Assembly: GCA_005879205.1 (NCBI GenBank)
Contig: VBLD01000138.1
Location: 1 to 6,387, forward strand
Length of the DNA stretch: 6,387 nucleotides
DNA from: Deltaproteobacteria bacterium
GTDB lineage: Bacteria > Desulfobacterota > Binatia > DP-6
Direction of reading: 5' to 3'
Under the pieces are notes generated by a model, which worked only from the letters and a program-made list of their open reading frames with translations, ran no database searches and was not told the origin of the DNA. The translations under genes were made by a program, and so were the position numbers. This document shows, one piece after another, positions 1 through 6,191 of the stretch. The first letter of the stretch is position 1; every line of letters starts with the position of its first letter.

Positions 1-1441
1 ACCCCGCGGAGCTGCCCTGGCCGAAGACGGCCGGCCGGGTCCTGCGGCATCCGAAGCTGCACCTCGAGGCAGACCCGCGCGGGGAGATGACCCACTACGG
101 CGGGTTCGTCTTGGTGCAGCAGTGCGTGCGGCGGTTCGGTGTGGCGCCGCGAATCGACGGGGCGCTGCACCTGTTGAAGCGTCATCTGCCCTACCACGAG
201 TCCGATCACGTCTTGGCGCTTGCCTACACGCTCTACGCCGACGGGAGCTGCTTGGAGGACCAAGGCGCGCTGCAGGGCAGTGAGGCGGTGCGGCGGCTGG
301 TGGGGGCGTGTCGGATTCCGGACCCGACGACGGCGGGAGACTTCCTGCGGCGCTTCGGGGTGGCCGAGGTCGAGGCGCTCGGGGCGGTGATCGACGCGGT
401 CGAGGAGGGCGTGTGGCGGCGGCTGCCGCGCCGCACGCGCCGGCGGCGCCGCAAGCGGGAGCTGGCGCTGGTCGATCTCGACGGGCATGTGAAGCCGCTA
501 TACGGCGTCCAGAAGGAAGGCGCGGACTTCACGCACGACGGCCGCTGGGCGTACCAGCCCCTCGTCGTGTCGCTCGCCGGGACGGGCGAATGCCTGCGGG
601 TGGTGAATCGGCCGGGGAACGTGCGGTCGTCGGACGGCGCCGCGGACGCGGTGCGGGCGGTCCTGCCGCGCGTCCGGCGGCACTTCGACAACGCCATTGT
701 CCGGGCCGACTCGGACTTCGACCGGGCGGATCTCTACCAGGCGGTGATCGCCGCGGGCGCGTACTTCGCGGTCGTGGCCAGAGTCCATGCGAATCGCGCC
801 GCCGCGGCGCAGGCGCTGCCCGAGGAGGCGTGGCAGCCCTACATCCCGCCCGAGCAGCGGGCCGCGCTGGCGCAGCCGGGGCGGCAGGGGCGGACGCCCA
901 ACTGGCGGCGGGCGAAGGTCGAAGCGCGTGGCTGGCGCAGCCGCTGCACGCGGGGCCAGTGGATCACCGAGATCCCCTACCAGCCGGCGGGCCTGGACGC
1001 GCCATGCCGACTCATCATCCGCCGCGTCCTCATCGAGGAGCGCGAGGGCCAGAAACCGCTCTTCGAGCACTTCCGCTATCGGCTCGTGCTGACGAACCTG
1101 CCCGCCACGCACCGCGCGCGCCAGATCGTCGACCTCACCTATCAGCGGTGCGACCAGGAGAACGTCATCGAGCAGCTGGGGACAGGGATCGCCGGCTGGC
1201 GCATGCCGGTGGCCGAGTTTGTCGGCAACGCTGCCTGGTTGCAGATCGCGCGGCTCGCCTGGAACCTCGGCAAGTGGATCGCCCAGCTCGCCCTCCCCGC
1301 GGAGGTGGTGCGCTGGGAGTGGAAGCGCTTCCGCCGCCACTTCGTCTACCCCGCCGCCAAGGTGGTGCGCCTCGGGCGCCGGATCGTCGTACGACTCGAT
1401 GGCTCGCACCGGATGCTGCCCGAGCTCCTCGCGGCCCATGC
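1..1441 (+). mobile_element. IS1380-family element, interrupted remnant
   Basis: This is the part of the IS1380-type element seen in the window: its transposase gene up to the point where the IS21 terminal repeat starts. The left inverted repeat lies beyond the window. No right inverted repeat can be recognised, either before 1442 or clearly after 4052. The right boundary is inferred from the IS21 left end, not from an IS1380 end. Confidence 0.6.
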
Positions 1442-1478
1442 TGTCGGTGATCACTTCCTTTCCCCCCGCCTGAGCTGA
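3..1478 (+). CDS. IS1380-family DDE transposase, 5' partial, 3' end replaced by IS21 sequence
   Basis: Cut-and-paste transposase of the IS1380 family, acting on the ends of its own element. The first ATG in the window is at 87, but the frame stays open to the left edge and the 28 upstream codons read like protein, so the real start probably lies outside the window. Numbering from ATG 87, the RNase H-like core is visible. The first acidic residue is D130 or D132 in LVDLDG, followed by YGVQ (139-142). The second is D208 or D210 in VRADSDFD. The glutamate is E358 in YQRCDQEN. A basic linker (RRTRRRRRKRE, about 115-125) precedes the core. At 463+ residues the length is normal for the family. The last 12 residues and the TGA are read from the left terminus of the IS21 element that begins at 1442, so the native C-terminus is lost or displaced. 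Family assignment is firm; activity is doubtful because the element is split. Confidence 0.85.
   Translation, partial: PAELPWPKTAGRVLRHPKLHLEADPRGEMTHYGGFVLVQQCVRRFGVAPRIDGALHLLKRHLPYHESDHVLALAYTLYADGSCLEDQGALQGSEAVRRLVGACRIPDPTTAGDFLRRFGVAEVEALGAVIDAVEEGVWRRLPRRTRRRRRKRELALVDLDGHVKPLYGVQKEGADFTHDGRWAYQPLVVSLAGTGECLRVVNRPGNVRSSDGAADAVRAVLPRVRRHFDNAIVRADSDFDRADLYQAVIAAGAYFAVVARVHANRAAAAQALPEEAWQPYIPPEQRAALAQPGRQGRTPNWRRAKVEARGWRSRCTRGQWITEIPYQPAGLDAPCRLIIRRVLIEEREGQKPLFEHFRYRLVLTNLPATHRARQIVDLTYQRCDQENVIEQLGTGIAGWRMPVAEFVGNAAWLQIARLAWNLGKWIAQLALPAEVVRWEWKRFRRHFVYPAAKVVRLGRRIVVRLDGSHRMLPELLAAHAVGDHFLSPRLS
1442..1467 (+). repeat. IS21 left terminal repeat (L1)
   Basis: Outer left repeat of 26 bp. 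It starts TGTCGGT, has a central TCAC, and ends TTCCCCCC. It matches the reverse complement of the right terminal repeat (4027-4052) at 21 of 26 positions, including the first seven and last eight bases. It is the likely cleavage end of the element and a binding site for the transposase. It overlaps the 3' end of the IS1380 reading frame. Confidence 0.75.
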
Positions 1479-1500
1479 GATCTTCACAAGGTTTCCCCCC
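1477..1500 (+). repeat. IS21 left subterminal repeat (L2)
   Basis: A 24-bp copy with core TTCACAAGG followed by TTTCCCCCC. It is identical to L3 at 22 of 24 positions. Its C-run lies 33 bp after that of L1. It is probably an IstA binding site, by analogy with the multiple end repeats of IS21-family elements. Confidence 0.8.
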
Positions 1501-1510
1501 TGCGGGGCGG

Positions 1511-1534
1511 GAGATTTTCACAAGGTATCCCCCC
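1511..1534 (+). repeat. IS21 left subterminal repeat (L3)
   Basis: A 24-bp copy with core TTTTCACAAGG followed by TATCCCCCC, in the same direction as L2. The C-runs of L1, L2 and L3 start at 1462, 1495 and 1529, a spacing of 33 and 34 bp or about three helical turns. The sites would therefore lie on the same face of the DNA. Confidence 0.8.
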
Positions 1535-1606
1535 TTCGCGGGCCGCGTGACCTGGCCCATACGCCTCTTCCCAGTCGGCCGACGATGCCGGCGGCGGGAG
1601 GGGCGG

Positions 1607-3181
1607 ATGGCGTATCGGGAGGTCGCGATGGTCGACGTGAAGGAAGTGCTCCGGCTCTGGATGGCGGGCGTGGCCCGAAAACGGATCGCCGCGCAGCTCG
1701 GACTCGATCCGAAGACGGTGCGCCGCTACGTGCGGACGGCGATGCGGGCAGGCCTGCGCCCGAGCGACGACGAGGCCACGCTCACCGACGAGCGCGTCGC
1801 CGTGGTGCTCGTCGCGCTCAAGGCGGTACCGACCCGGCCGCACGGGGCGGCGTGGGTCGACTGCGTGCGGCACGAGGCAACGATCAGCGCGTACCTCAAG
1901 CAGGGCGTGCGGCTCACCAAGATCCGCAAGCTCCTGCGCCGCCAGGGCGTGGACCTGCCGTACGCGACGCTGCGGCGCTTCGCGATCGCGGCCTGCGGCT
2001 TCGGGCGCACGGCGCCGACGGTGCCGGTGGCCGACTGCGGCCCCGGCGAGGAAGTCCAGGTCGACACCGGGTGGATGACGCTGCTCGCGCCCGATGCCGA
2101 CGGCCGGCGGCGGCGCTTCCGGGCGTGGATCTTCACCGCCGTCTACTCGCGCTACCGCTTCGTGTACCCGTGCTTCGGGGAGACGACGGCGAGCGCGATC
2201 GAGGCGTGCGAGGCGGCCTGGGCCTTCTTCGGCGGCGTGTTTCGCGTCCTCATCCCGGACAATACGAAGGCGATCGTCGCTACCGCCGACCCGCTCCAGC
2301 CCCATGTCGTCGCGGCCTTCCGCGAGTACACGCAGGCGCGCGGCTTCCACGTCGATCCGACCCGCGTGCGCCATCCGCGCGACAAGGCCCGCGTCGAGCG
2401 CAGCGTCCCGAGCGTGCGCGAGGACTGCTTCGGTGGCGAAGTGCTCCGCGATCTCACGGCCAGCCGCACCCACGCGGTCACCTGGTGCCGCGACGACTAC
2501 GGCGGGCACATCCACACGCGCACCCAACGCCGGCCGCGGGAACACTTCGAGGCCGAGGAGCAGGCGCACCTGCGCCCGGCCCCGACCGAGCCGTACGACA
2601 TCCCGCTCTGGTCCACGCCACGGGTCGCCCGCGATCACTTCGCGCAGGTCGCGAAGGCGCTTTACACGCTGCCGACGCGCTTCATCGGCCAGACGCTGAC
2701 AGCTCGGGCCGACCGCGCGCTGGTCCGCTTCTACCACCACGGGGCGCTGATCAAGGTCCATCCGCGTCAACCGCCGGGCGGCAAGGCGATCGACCGGAGC
2801 GACTTCCCGCCGGAGAAGACGGCGTACGCGCTCCGCGACGTCGCCTTCCTCCAGCGCCAGGCCGCCGAGCAGGGCGTCGCCATCGGCCGTCTCGCCCAGG
2901 CGCTCCTCGACGGGCCACTGCCGTGGACCCGGATGCGACAAGTCTACGCGCTCCTCGGCCTCGTGCGCCGCTTCGGGGCCGCGCGCGTCGAGGCCGTCTG
3001 CGCCGACGCCGTCGCCGTCGAGCTCTTCGACGTCCATCGCCTCAAGCGCATGCTCGTCCACGCCCGTGCCCCCGAGTCGGGCCCCGCCCCAGCGGCCGTG
3101 CCGCCCGCTCGCTACCTGCGCCCCGTTGCGCAGTATGCGCTGCGCCCGGTGAGCGGCGCACCCGAGGGAGGTGCGGCATGA
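1607..3181 (+). CDS. istA: IS21-family transposase IstA
   Basis: Transposase that binds the repeated ends of the IS21 element and performs DNA cleavage and strand transfer together with IstB. It is 524 residues long, usual for the family. An N-terminal helix-turn-helix is visible at about residues 23-42 (ARKRIAAQLGLDPKTVRRYV). The integrase-like catalytic core carries D153 (EVQVDTGW), D218 (IPDNTKA) and E264 (KARVERS), giving an intact DDE triad. A basic C-terminal region follows. ATG 1607 has GGAG at 1597-1600, 6 nt upstream. ATG 1628 has an even better GGGAGG (1617-1622, 5 nt spacing) and is a real alternative, giving 517 residues. The frame is open back to GTG 1547, but that lies near the terminal repeats and has no good ribosome site. 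The stop overlaps the istB start as ATGA, so translational coupling is likely. All key residues are present, so the protein may be functional. Confidence 0.92.
   Translation: MAYREVAMVDVKEVLRLWMAGVARKRIAAQLGLDPKTVRRYVRTAMRAGLRPSDDEATLTDERVAVVLVALKAVPTRPHGAAWVDCVRHEATISAYLKQGVRLTKIRKLLRRQGVDLPYATLRRFAIAACGFGRTAPTVPVADCGPGEEVQVDTGWMTLLAPDADGRRRRFRAWIFTAVYSRYRFVYPCFGETTASAIEACEAAWAFFGGVFRVLIPDNTKAIVATADPLQPHVVAAFREYTQARGFHVDPTRVRHPRDKARVERSVPSVREDCFGGEVLRDLTASRTHAVTWCRDDYGGHIHTRTQRRPREHFEAEEQAHLRPAPTEPYDIPLWSTPRVARDHFAQVAKALYTLPTRFIGQTLTARADRALVRFYHHGALIKVHPRQPPGGKAIDRSDFPPEKTAYALRDVAFLQRQAAEQGVAIGRLAQALLDGPLPWTRMRQVYALLGLVRRFGAARVEAVCADAVAVELFDVHRLKRMLVHARAPESGPAPAAVPPARYLRPVAQYALRPVSGAPEGGAA
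1617..1622 (+). promoter_or_regulatory. Candidate ribosome binding site for an internal istA start
   Basis: GGGAGG ends 5 nt before ATG 1628 inside istA. It is a stronger site than the one before ATG 1607, so the translated IstA may begin MVDVKEVLRLW rather than MAYREVAM. Sequence alone cannot decide between them. Confidence 0.5.
3165..3171 (+). promoter_or_regulatory. Ribosome binding site of istB
   Basis: AGGGAGG lies 6 nt before ATG 3178, inside the end of istA. It fixes the istB start and rules out the long upstream extension of that frame. Confidence 0.8.
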
Positions 3182-3969
3182 GCGACCTGATCGGTCCCGA
3201 ACTCGTCGCCGTCCTCCGCCGGCTCAAGCTCTCCCTCATCCTGCCGACGCTGCCCGATCGGCTCGCGCTCGCCCGCCAGCACAAGCTCCCGTACCAGGAT
3301 CTGCTCCTCACCGTCCTCGCCGACGAGGTGAGCCGGCGCGACAGCAACGCCGTCGCCGTCCGCGCCGCCAAGGCCCGGCTCGATCCCGCCATGCGCCTCG
3401 AGCGCTGGGATGACACCGCGCGCGTCACCTTCGACCGCGCGCTCCTCCAGGAGCTCGCCTCGCTCCGCTTCCTCGATCAGCACGAGCACGTCGCGATCAT
3501 CGGCCCCGTCGGTGTCGGGAAGACGTTTCTCGCCCATGCCCTCGGCCACCTCGCCTGTGCCCGCGGCGCCACCGTCCTCGCCATCCGCACCGATCGGCTC
3601 CTCAAGACGCTCCGCCATGCGCGCCTCGATCACACCGTCGAAGCCGAGATGCGGCGCCTGATTGCCGTCGATCTCCTCGTCCTCGACGACTTCGGGCTCG
3701 ATGCCATGGACCCGACCGAGAGCCGTGACGTCTACGAGCTTTTCCTCGAGCGGCACCGGGCCGGGTCCATCATCGTCACCTCGAATCGCGGCCCCGACGA
3801 GTGGCTCGCCACCTTCGCTGATCCGATGCGTGCCCAGTCGGCCATTGACCGCTTCACCAGCAACGCCTACGACCTCGTCCTCGACGGCGAGTCGTATCGC
3901 CAGCGCCTCAAGCCCAGCCGCGACCGGGCCCAGCCCACGGAGGAACCCCGCTCGACGAAGAAGAAGTAA
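3178..3969 (+). CDS. istB: IS21-family helper ATPase IstB
   Basis: AAA+ ATPase of the DnaC/IstB type that assists IstA in target DNA selection and transposition. It is 263 residues, the normal size. Features in order: an N-terminal helical region (about 1-80) with LILPTLPDRLALARQ; Walker A GPVGVGKTF (109-117); Walker B LLVLDDFG (166-173); a sensor-1-like TSN (201-203); a C-terminal D224-R225 pair followed by YDLVLDGESYRQR; and a charged tail ending KKK. The start is ATG 3178, overlapping the istA stop by four bases and preceded by AGGGAGG. The same frame is open back to 1585, but that stretch is an Arg/Ala/Pro-rich shadow of istA. Nothing is missing, and the protein looks intact. Confidence 0.95.
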   Translation: MSDLIGPELVAVLRRLKLSLILPTLPDRLALARQHKLPYQDLLLTVLADEVSRRDSNAVAVRAAKARLDPAMRLERWDDTARVTFDRALLQELASLRFLDQHEHVAIIGPVGVGKTFLAHALGHLACARGATVLAIRTDRLLKTLRHARLDHTVEAEMRRLIAVDLLVLDDFGLDAMDPTESRDVYELFLERHRAGSIIVTSNRGPDEWLATFADPMRAQSAIDRFTSNAYDLVLDGESYRQRLKPSRDRAQPTEEPRSTKKK

Positions 3970-4002
3970 CGCCGCTCACCCCGTCACGCGGCCCCGCGCC
4001 AG

Positions 4003-4026
4003 GGGGGGAATGCTTGTGAACAGGCC
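4003..4026 (-). repeat. IS21 right subterminal repeat (R2)
   Basis: Inverted copy of the left repeats. On the minus strand it reads TGTTCACAAGCATTCCCCCC at its inner end and shares the TTCACAAG core with L2 and L3. It lies 34 bp after the istB stop and directly abuts R1. Confidence 0.8.
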
Positions 4027-4052
4027 GGGGGGAATGGTCGTGAAAACCGACA
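4027..4052 (-). repeat. IS21 right terminal repeat (R1)
   Basis: Outer right repeat, ending CA at 4051-4052. On the minus strand it begins TGTCGGTTTTCAC and ends TTCCCCCC, pairing with L1 at 21 of 26 positions. The R2 to R1 spacing is 24 bp, tighter than the 33-34 bp at the left end, so the two ends are asymmetric. Confidence 0.8.
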
Positions 4053-4073
4053 CGGTGGCAGCTGACTCATCAG

Positions 4074-4097
4074 CCGCGGACGCAAAGATATCCGCGG
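4074..4097. repeat. Hairpin between IS21 and the monooxygenase gene
   Basis: CCGCGGA and TCCGCGG form a perfect 7-bp stem around a 10-nt loop. There is no following T-run, so it is not a textbook terminator. It could stop transcripts leaving the IS, be part of a displaced IS1380 end, or be chance in GC-rich DNA. A smaller stem (GCTGA/TCAGC, 4061-4074) directly precedes it. Confidence 0.4.
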
Positions 4098-4139
4098 TGG
4101 CGCCGTGCCGCTAGCCGCAAACGGCCGGCTTCACGGTCA

Positions 4140-4171
4140 TCGGACACGGCAACTGTTGGGCCTTCGTCCGA
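4140..4171. promoter_or_regulatory. Weak dyad upstream of the monooxygenase (possible operator)
   Basis: TCGGAC (4140-4145) and GTCCGA (4166-4171) form an inverted pair 20 nt apart. A small CAACTGTTG dyad lies between them at 4150-4158. The position, just before the gene, would suit a regulator site. No clear -35/-10 pair was recognised in 4053-4190, and the arms are short, so this is only a candidate. Confidence 0.25.
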
Positions 4172-4190
4172 ATTGGTAGGGTCGCTCGCA

Positions 4191-5861
4191 ATGGACCGTG
4201 TCCCGGTCGTCATCGTCGGTGGTGGGCCGGTCGGCCTTGCCGCGGCACTCGAGCTCGCACGTCACGGCGTCCGCTCGCTTCTGCTCGAGCGTCACGACGC
4301 GACCACCTGGCACCCCAAGGCGCGCAACCTGAACACCCGCACCATGGAGATCGCGCGCGGATGGGGGACGGCGGTGCACGATGCGCTCGTCGCGGTCAAC
4401 CTGCCACGCGCGTGGATGAGCCGCATCATCTATACCCGCACGCTCGACGGCGAAGAGCTCGGCCGCGTGTCGACTGGAGGCTTCAGCGGTCCTGGGCGCG
4501 ATGTCAGCCCAGAGATGCCGCTGCTGTCGTCCCAGGACGTCTTCGAACCCATCCTGCGACGCGGCGCCGAGGCGTCGGGGCTCGCCGAGCTGCGCTTCGG
4601 ACACGAGGTCGAGGGCCTCGAGAGCGGTGGGACCGGTGAAGACGATCGCGTCGTGCTCATCGTACGCGAGCGTGCGAGCGGTCTGGCGTATCGCGTCGAG
4701 GCGGACTACGCGATCGCCGCCGACGGCGCCGACAGTGGTGTGCGCGCGCAGCTCGGGATCGAGCTCGACGGGCCGCGTGGGCTCGGACATTTCGTCAACG
4801 TGTACTTCCGAGCCGATCTCGACCCGTGGACCGCCCATCGACCGGCGGTGCTCTTCTGGGTCGCGAGCGACGATACGCGCGGTGTGTTTCAGCCGCTCGA
4901 CGCCCGTGGCCGCTGGCTGTGCCAGATCGCGTACGACGGCCGCGCCGAAACGTTCGCGCGCTACGACGCGGAACGGTGCGTGGCGTGGATCCGCGCCGCG
5001 GTCGGCGCTCCGCGTGTCGTCCCCGAGATCCTCTCGATCGGCACCTGGACGATGAACGCCACCGTGGCGCGACAGCTCGTGCGCGGTCGCGTGCTGCTTG
5101 CCGGCGACGCTGCTCACCAACTGCCGCCAACCGGTGGCTTCGGCGTGAACACCGGGGTTCAAGACGTGCACAACTTCGCCTGGAAGCTCGCCCTCGTGCA
5201 TGCGGGCGTCGCCGCGCCGGCTCTCCTCGACACCTACGACACCGAACGACGCCCCGTCGCCCGTTATAACTGCGACCGGTCACTCGAGAACTCGCTGATG
5301 GTGGCGCGCATCAATGCAGCCGCCTCCGGAGAGAGCGGCGCGCGTCTGTCCCCCAAGGACGCGGTCGCGGCCTCCCGCCGGTACGGGAACTTCCTCGGGA
5401 TGGAGCTCGGCTTCCACTACGAGTCGGCGGCGGTGGTGCCCGACGGCAGCGAGCGCGAGCCCGGCGCGGACGAGGTGATCGACTACGTACCGAGCGCCCG
5501 GCCGGGGCACCGGGCGCCCCACCTCTGGCTCGAGCGCGCGGGCGAGCGATGCTCGACGCTCGATCTCTTCGCCCGGGGCTTCACGCTGCTCACGGGCCCT
5601 GCCGGCGCCCGCTGGACCGAGGCCGCCGCCGACGCGCGCGCACGTCTCGGCGTGGCGCTCGACGCCCGCGCGATCGGCGCGGAGGGAGAGTGGACCGACC
5701 CGAGCGGCGGCTTCTCCGAGCTCTATGGCATCGGCGAGGACGGCGCGGTGCTGGTCCGCCCAGACGGGCACGTCGCGTTCCGCGCGGCCGAGGCTGCCAC
5801 CTCGCCGACCGAGCGCCTGAGCAGCGCGCTCGGGCAGGTTCTCTCGCGCGCGCAAGGCTGA
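4191..5861 (+). CDS. FAD-dependent (class A) aromatic monooxygenase, PheA/TfdB family
   Basis: Probable NAD(P)H-dependent flavoprotein hydroxylase acting on an aromatic or phenol/polyketide-like substrate; cytosolic, with no signal peptide. It is 556 residues, typical of the group. The N-terminal Rossmann fold has VVIVGGGPVG (6-15) and an acidic strand end at LLLER (30-34). The DG motif is in AIAADGADSGVRAQLG (175-189). The FAD ribityl-binding GD motif is at RVLLAGDAAHQLPPTGGFGV (300-319), followed by NTGVQDVHNFAWKLA. The C-terminal third (about 440-535), with DLF...FTLLTGPAG and AVLVRPDGHVAFR, matches the thioredoxin-like domain of phenol hydroxylase, TfdB and polyketide hydroxylases. ATG 4191 has TAGGG at 4177-4181, 9 nt upstream; an in-frame TTG at 4173 is less likely. 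It is probably co-directional with a thiolase start 69 bp downstream. The substrate cannot be told from sequence. Confidence 0.9.
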   Translation: MDRVPVVIVGGGPVGLAAALELARHGVRSLLLERHDATTWHPKARNLNTRTMEIARGWGTAVHDALVAVNLPRAWMSRIIYTRTLDGEELGRVSTGGFSGPGRDVSPEMPLLSSQDVFEPILRRGAEASGLAELRFGHEVEGLESGGTGEDDRVVLIVRERASGLAYRVEADYAIAADGADSGVRAQLGIELDGPRGLGHFVNVYFRADLDPWTAHRPAVLFWVASDDTRGVFQPLDARGRWLCQIAYDGRAETFARYDAERCVAWIRAAVGAPRVVPEILSIGTWTMNATVARQLVRGRVLLAGDAAHQLPPTGGFGVNTGVQDVHNFAWKLALVHAGVAAPALLDTYDTERRPVARYNCDRSLENSLMVARINAAASGESGARLSPKDAVAASRRYGNFLGMELGFHYESAAVVPDGSEREPGADEVIDYVPSARPGHRAPHLWLERAGERCSTLDLFARGFTLLTGPAGARWTEAAADARARLGVALDARAIGAEGEWTDPSGGFSELYGIGEDGAVLVRPDGHVAFRAAEAATSPTERLSSALGQVLSRAQG

Positions 5862-5904
5862 CGGACTTCCCGGCGTGGCGGTCTCCGGCGCCCCTTGCGC
5901 GACC

Positions 5905-5918
5905 GCGGGCGCGCCCGC
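5905..5918. repeat. 14-bp perfect palindrome between monooxygenase and thiolase fragment
   Basis: GCGGGCGCGCCCGC reads the same on both strands. It lies in the 69-bp gap after the monooxygenase stop and 12 nt before the thiolase ATG. No T-run follows. Given the GC content it may be incidental. Confidence 0.4.
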
Positions 5919-5930
5919 TGCGTTGCGACC

Positions 5931-6122
5931 ATGGCCAGGCGAAACGTGTGTGTGATCGGTGTGGGCATGACCAAGTTCGAGCGCTGCGAGCGCGATTTCA
6001 CCGAGCTCGTGCGCGCGCACGAGCCCGGAGGACAGCGTGTCGCCCAGAAGACCCTTGCGGAGCACGAACATGAGCCGTGTGTCGACGTCGTTTACCGAGC
6101 TGCGGCGGCGGGCGGCGGTTGA
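5931..6122 (+). pseudogene. Truncated thiolase (lipid-transfer/SCP2 type), N-terminal remnant
   Basis: The first residues from ATG 5931, MARRNVCVIGVGMTKFERCE, are the characteristic N-terminus of thiolase-like acetyl-CoA acetyltransferases and SCP2-type thiolases, which are normally about 380-400 residues. Resemblance continues through RDFTELVR, then stops at about residue 29 (near 6017). After this comes AHEPGGQRVAQK and a low-complexity Ala/Gly end with a stop at 6120-6122, giving only 63 residues. The catalytic cysteine and histidines of thiolases are absent, so it cannot be active as it stands. The break falls in a long palindrome (6001-6028), pointing to a deletion or rearrangement, or an assembly chimera. 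No good ribosome site precedes the ATG, although coupling to the monooxygenase 69 bp upstream is possible. The family call rests on a short stretch. Confidence 0.65.
6001..6028. repeat. 28-bp near-perfect palindrome at the thiolase break
   Basis: The central 20 bp (6005-6024) are a perfect palindrome, GCTCGTGCGC followed by its reverse complement. The flanks CCG (6001-6003) and CGG (6026-6028) extend the pairing across one A/C mismatch (6004/6025). The centre is at 6014/6015, where the thiolase similarity ends. Confidence 0.85.
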
Positions 6123-6170
6123 CCTCGTCAAAAGAGCTGTCGACCAGCGGCCGCGGCTGTTCGGGGCAAA

Positions 6171-6191
6171 AGGGCCTTACAGTAAAGCCCT
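6171..6191. repeat. Imperfect hairpin in the intergenic region
   Basis: AGGGCCTTA and TAAAGCCCT pair over nine positions with one C/A mismatch around a CAG loop. There is no T-run after either arm. It may be a weak transcription stop or an operator-like dyad. Confidence 0.4.

Larger units (their letters stand above)
1442..4052 (+). mobile_element. IS21-family insertion sequence (2611 bp)
   Basis: A complete-looking IS21-type element. The boundaries come from matching 26-bp ends: 1442-1467 and the reverse complement of 4027-4052 both begin TGTCGGT and end TTCCCCCC, and agree at 21 of 26 positions. The TG...CA termini are typical of the family. Inside are further subterminal copies of the same repeat (two at the left, one at the right) and the istA-istB gene pair on the plus strand. 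The length is slightly above the usual 2-2.5 kb. It sits inside the 3' end of an IS1380-type transposase gene. No identical 4-8 bp flanking duplication is visible: the left flank ends CCCATGC and the right flank starts CGGTGGC. This suggests an old insertion with rearranged flanks. Confidence 0.85.

Noticed and set aside
498..1487. A 329-codon minus-strand frame opposite the IS1380 transposase.
   Set aside because: Composition follows the antisense of the transposase gene and no family pattern is visible.
1476..1500. TG at 1476 as the IS21 left end.
   Set aside because: It gives a 25-bp end that aligns poorly with the right end. The TG at 1442 gives a 26-bp match of 21 positions without a gap and completes a regular 33-34 bp repeat array.
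1547..1606. GTG 1547 as the istA start.
   Set aside because: It lies just after the terminal repeats, lacks a ribosome site, and would add 20 residues absent from the usual IstA N-terminus. ATG 1607 or 1628 is better supported.
1484..3061. A 525-codon open frame on the minus strand opposite istA.
   Set aside because: A GC-rich shadow: it mirrors istA codons, shows no motif, and lies inside an element with a well-defined gene pair.
1585..3969. A single 794-codon open frame that could be read as a large fusion ending in the IstB ATPase.
   Set aside because: The first 531 codons overlap istA in another frame and are Arg/Ala/Pro-rich without domains. IstB has its own ATG at 3178 with a strong ribosome site and normal family length.
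4137..5201. A 354-codon minus-strand frame opposite the monooxygenase.
   Set aside because: The plus-strand gene has all FAD motifs in order. The antisense frame is a third-position artefact.
5280..6131. A 283-codon minus-strand frame covering the monooxygenase end and the thiolase remnant.
   Set aside because: It crosses a confident plus-strand gene and has no recognisable domain. A segment near 6030-6090 (MFVLRKGLLGDTLS) looked protein-like, but I could not place it.
6119..6147. TTGACC at 6119-6124 as a -35 promoter box.
   Set aside because: No -10-like hexamer occurs at 16-18 bp spacing; the sequence there is GC-rich.
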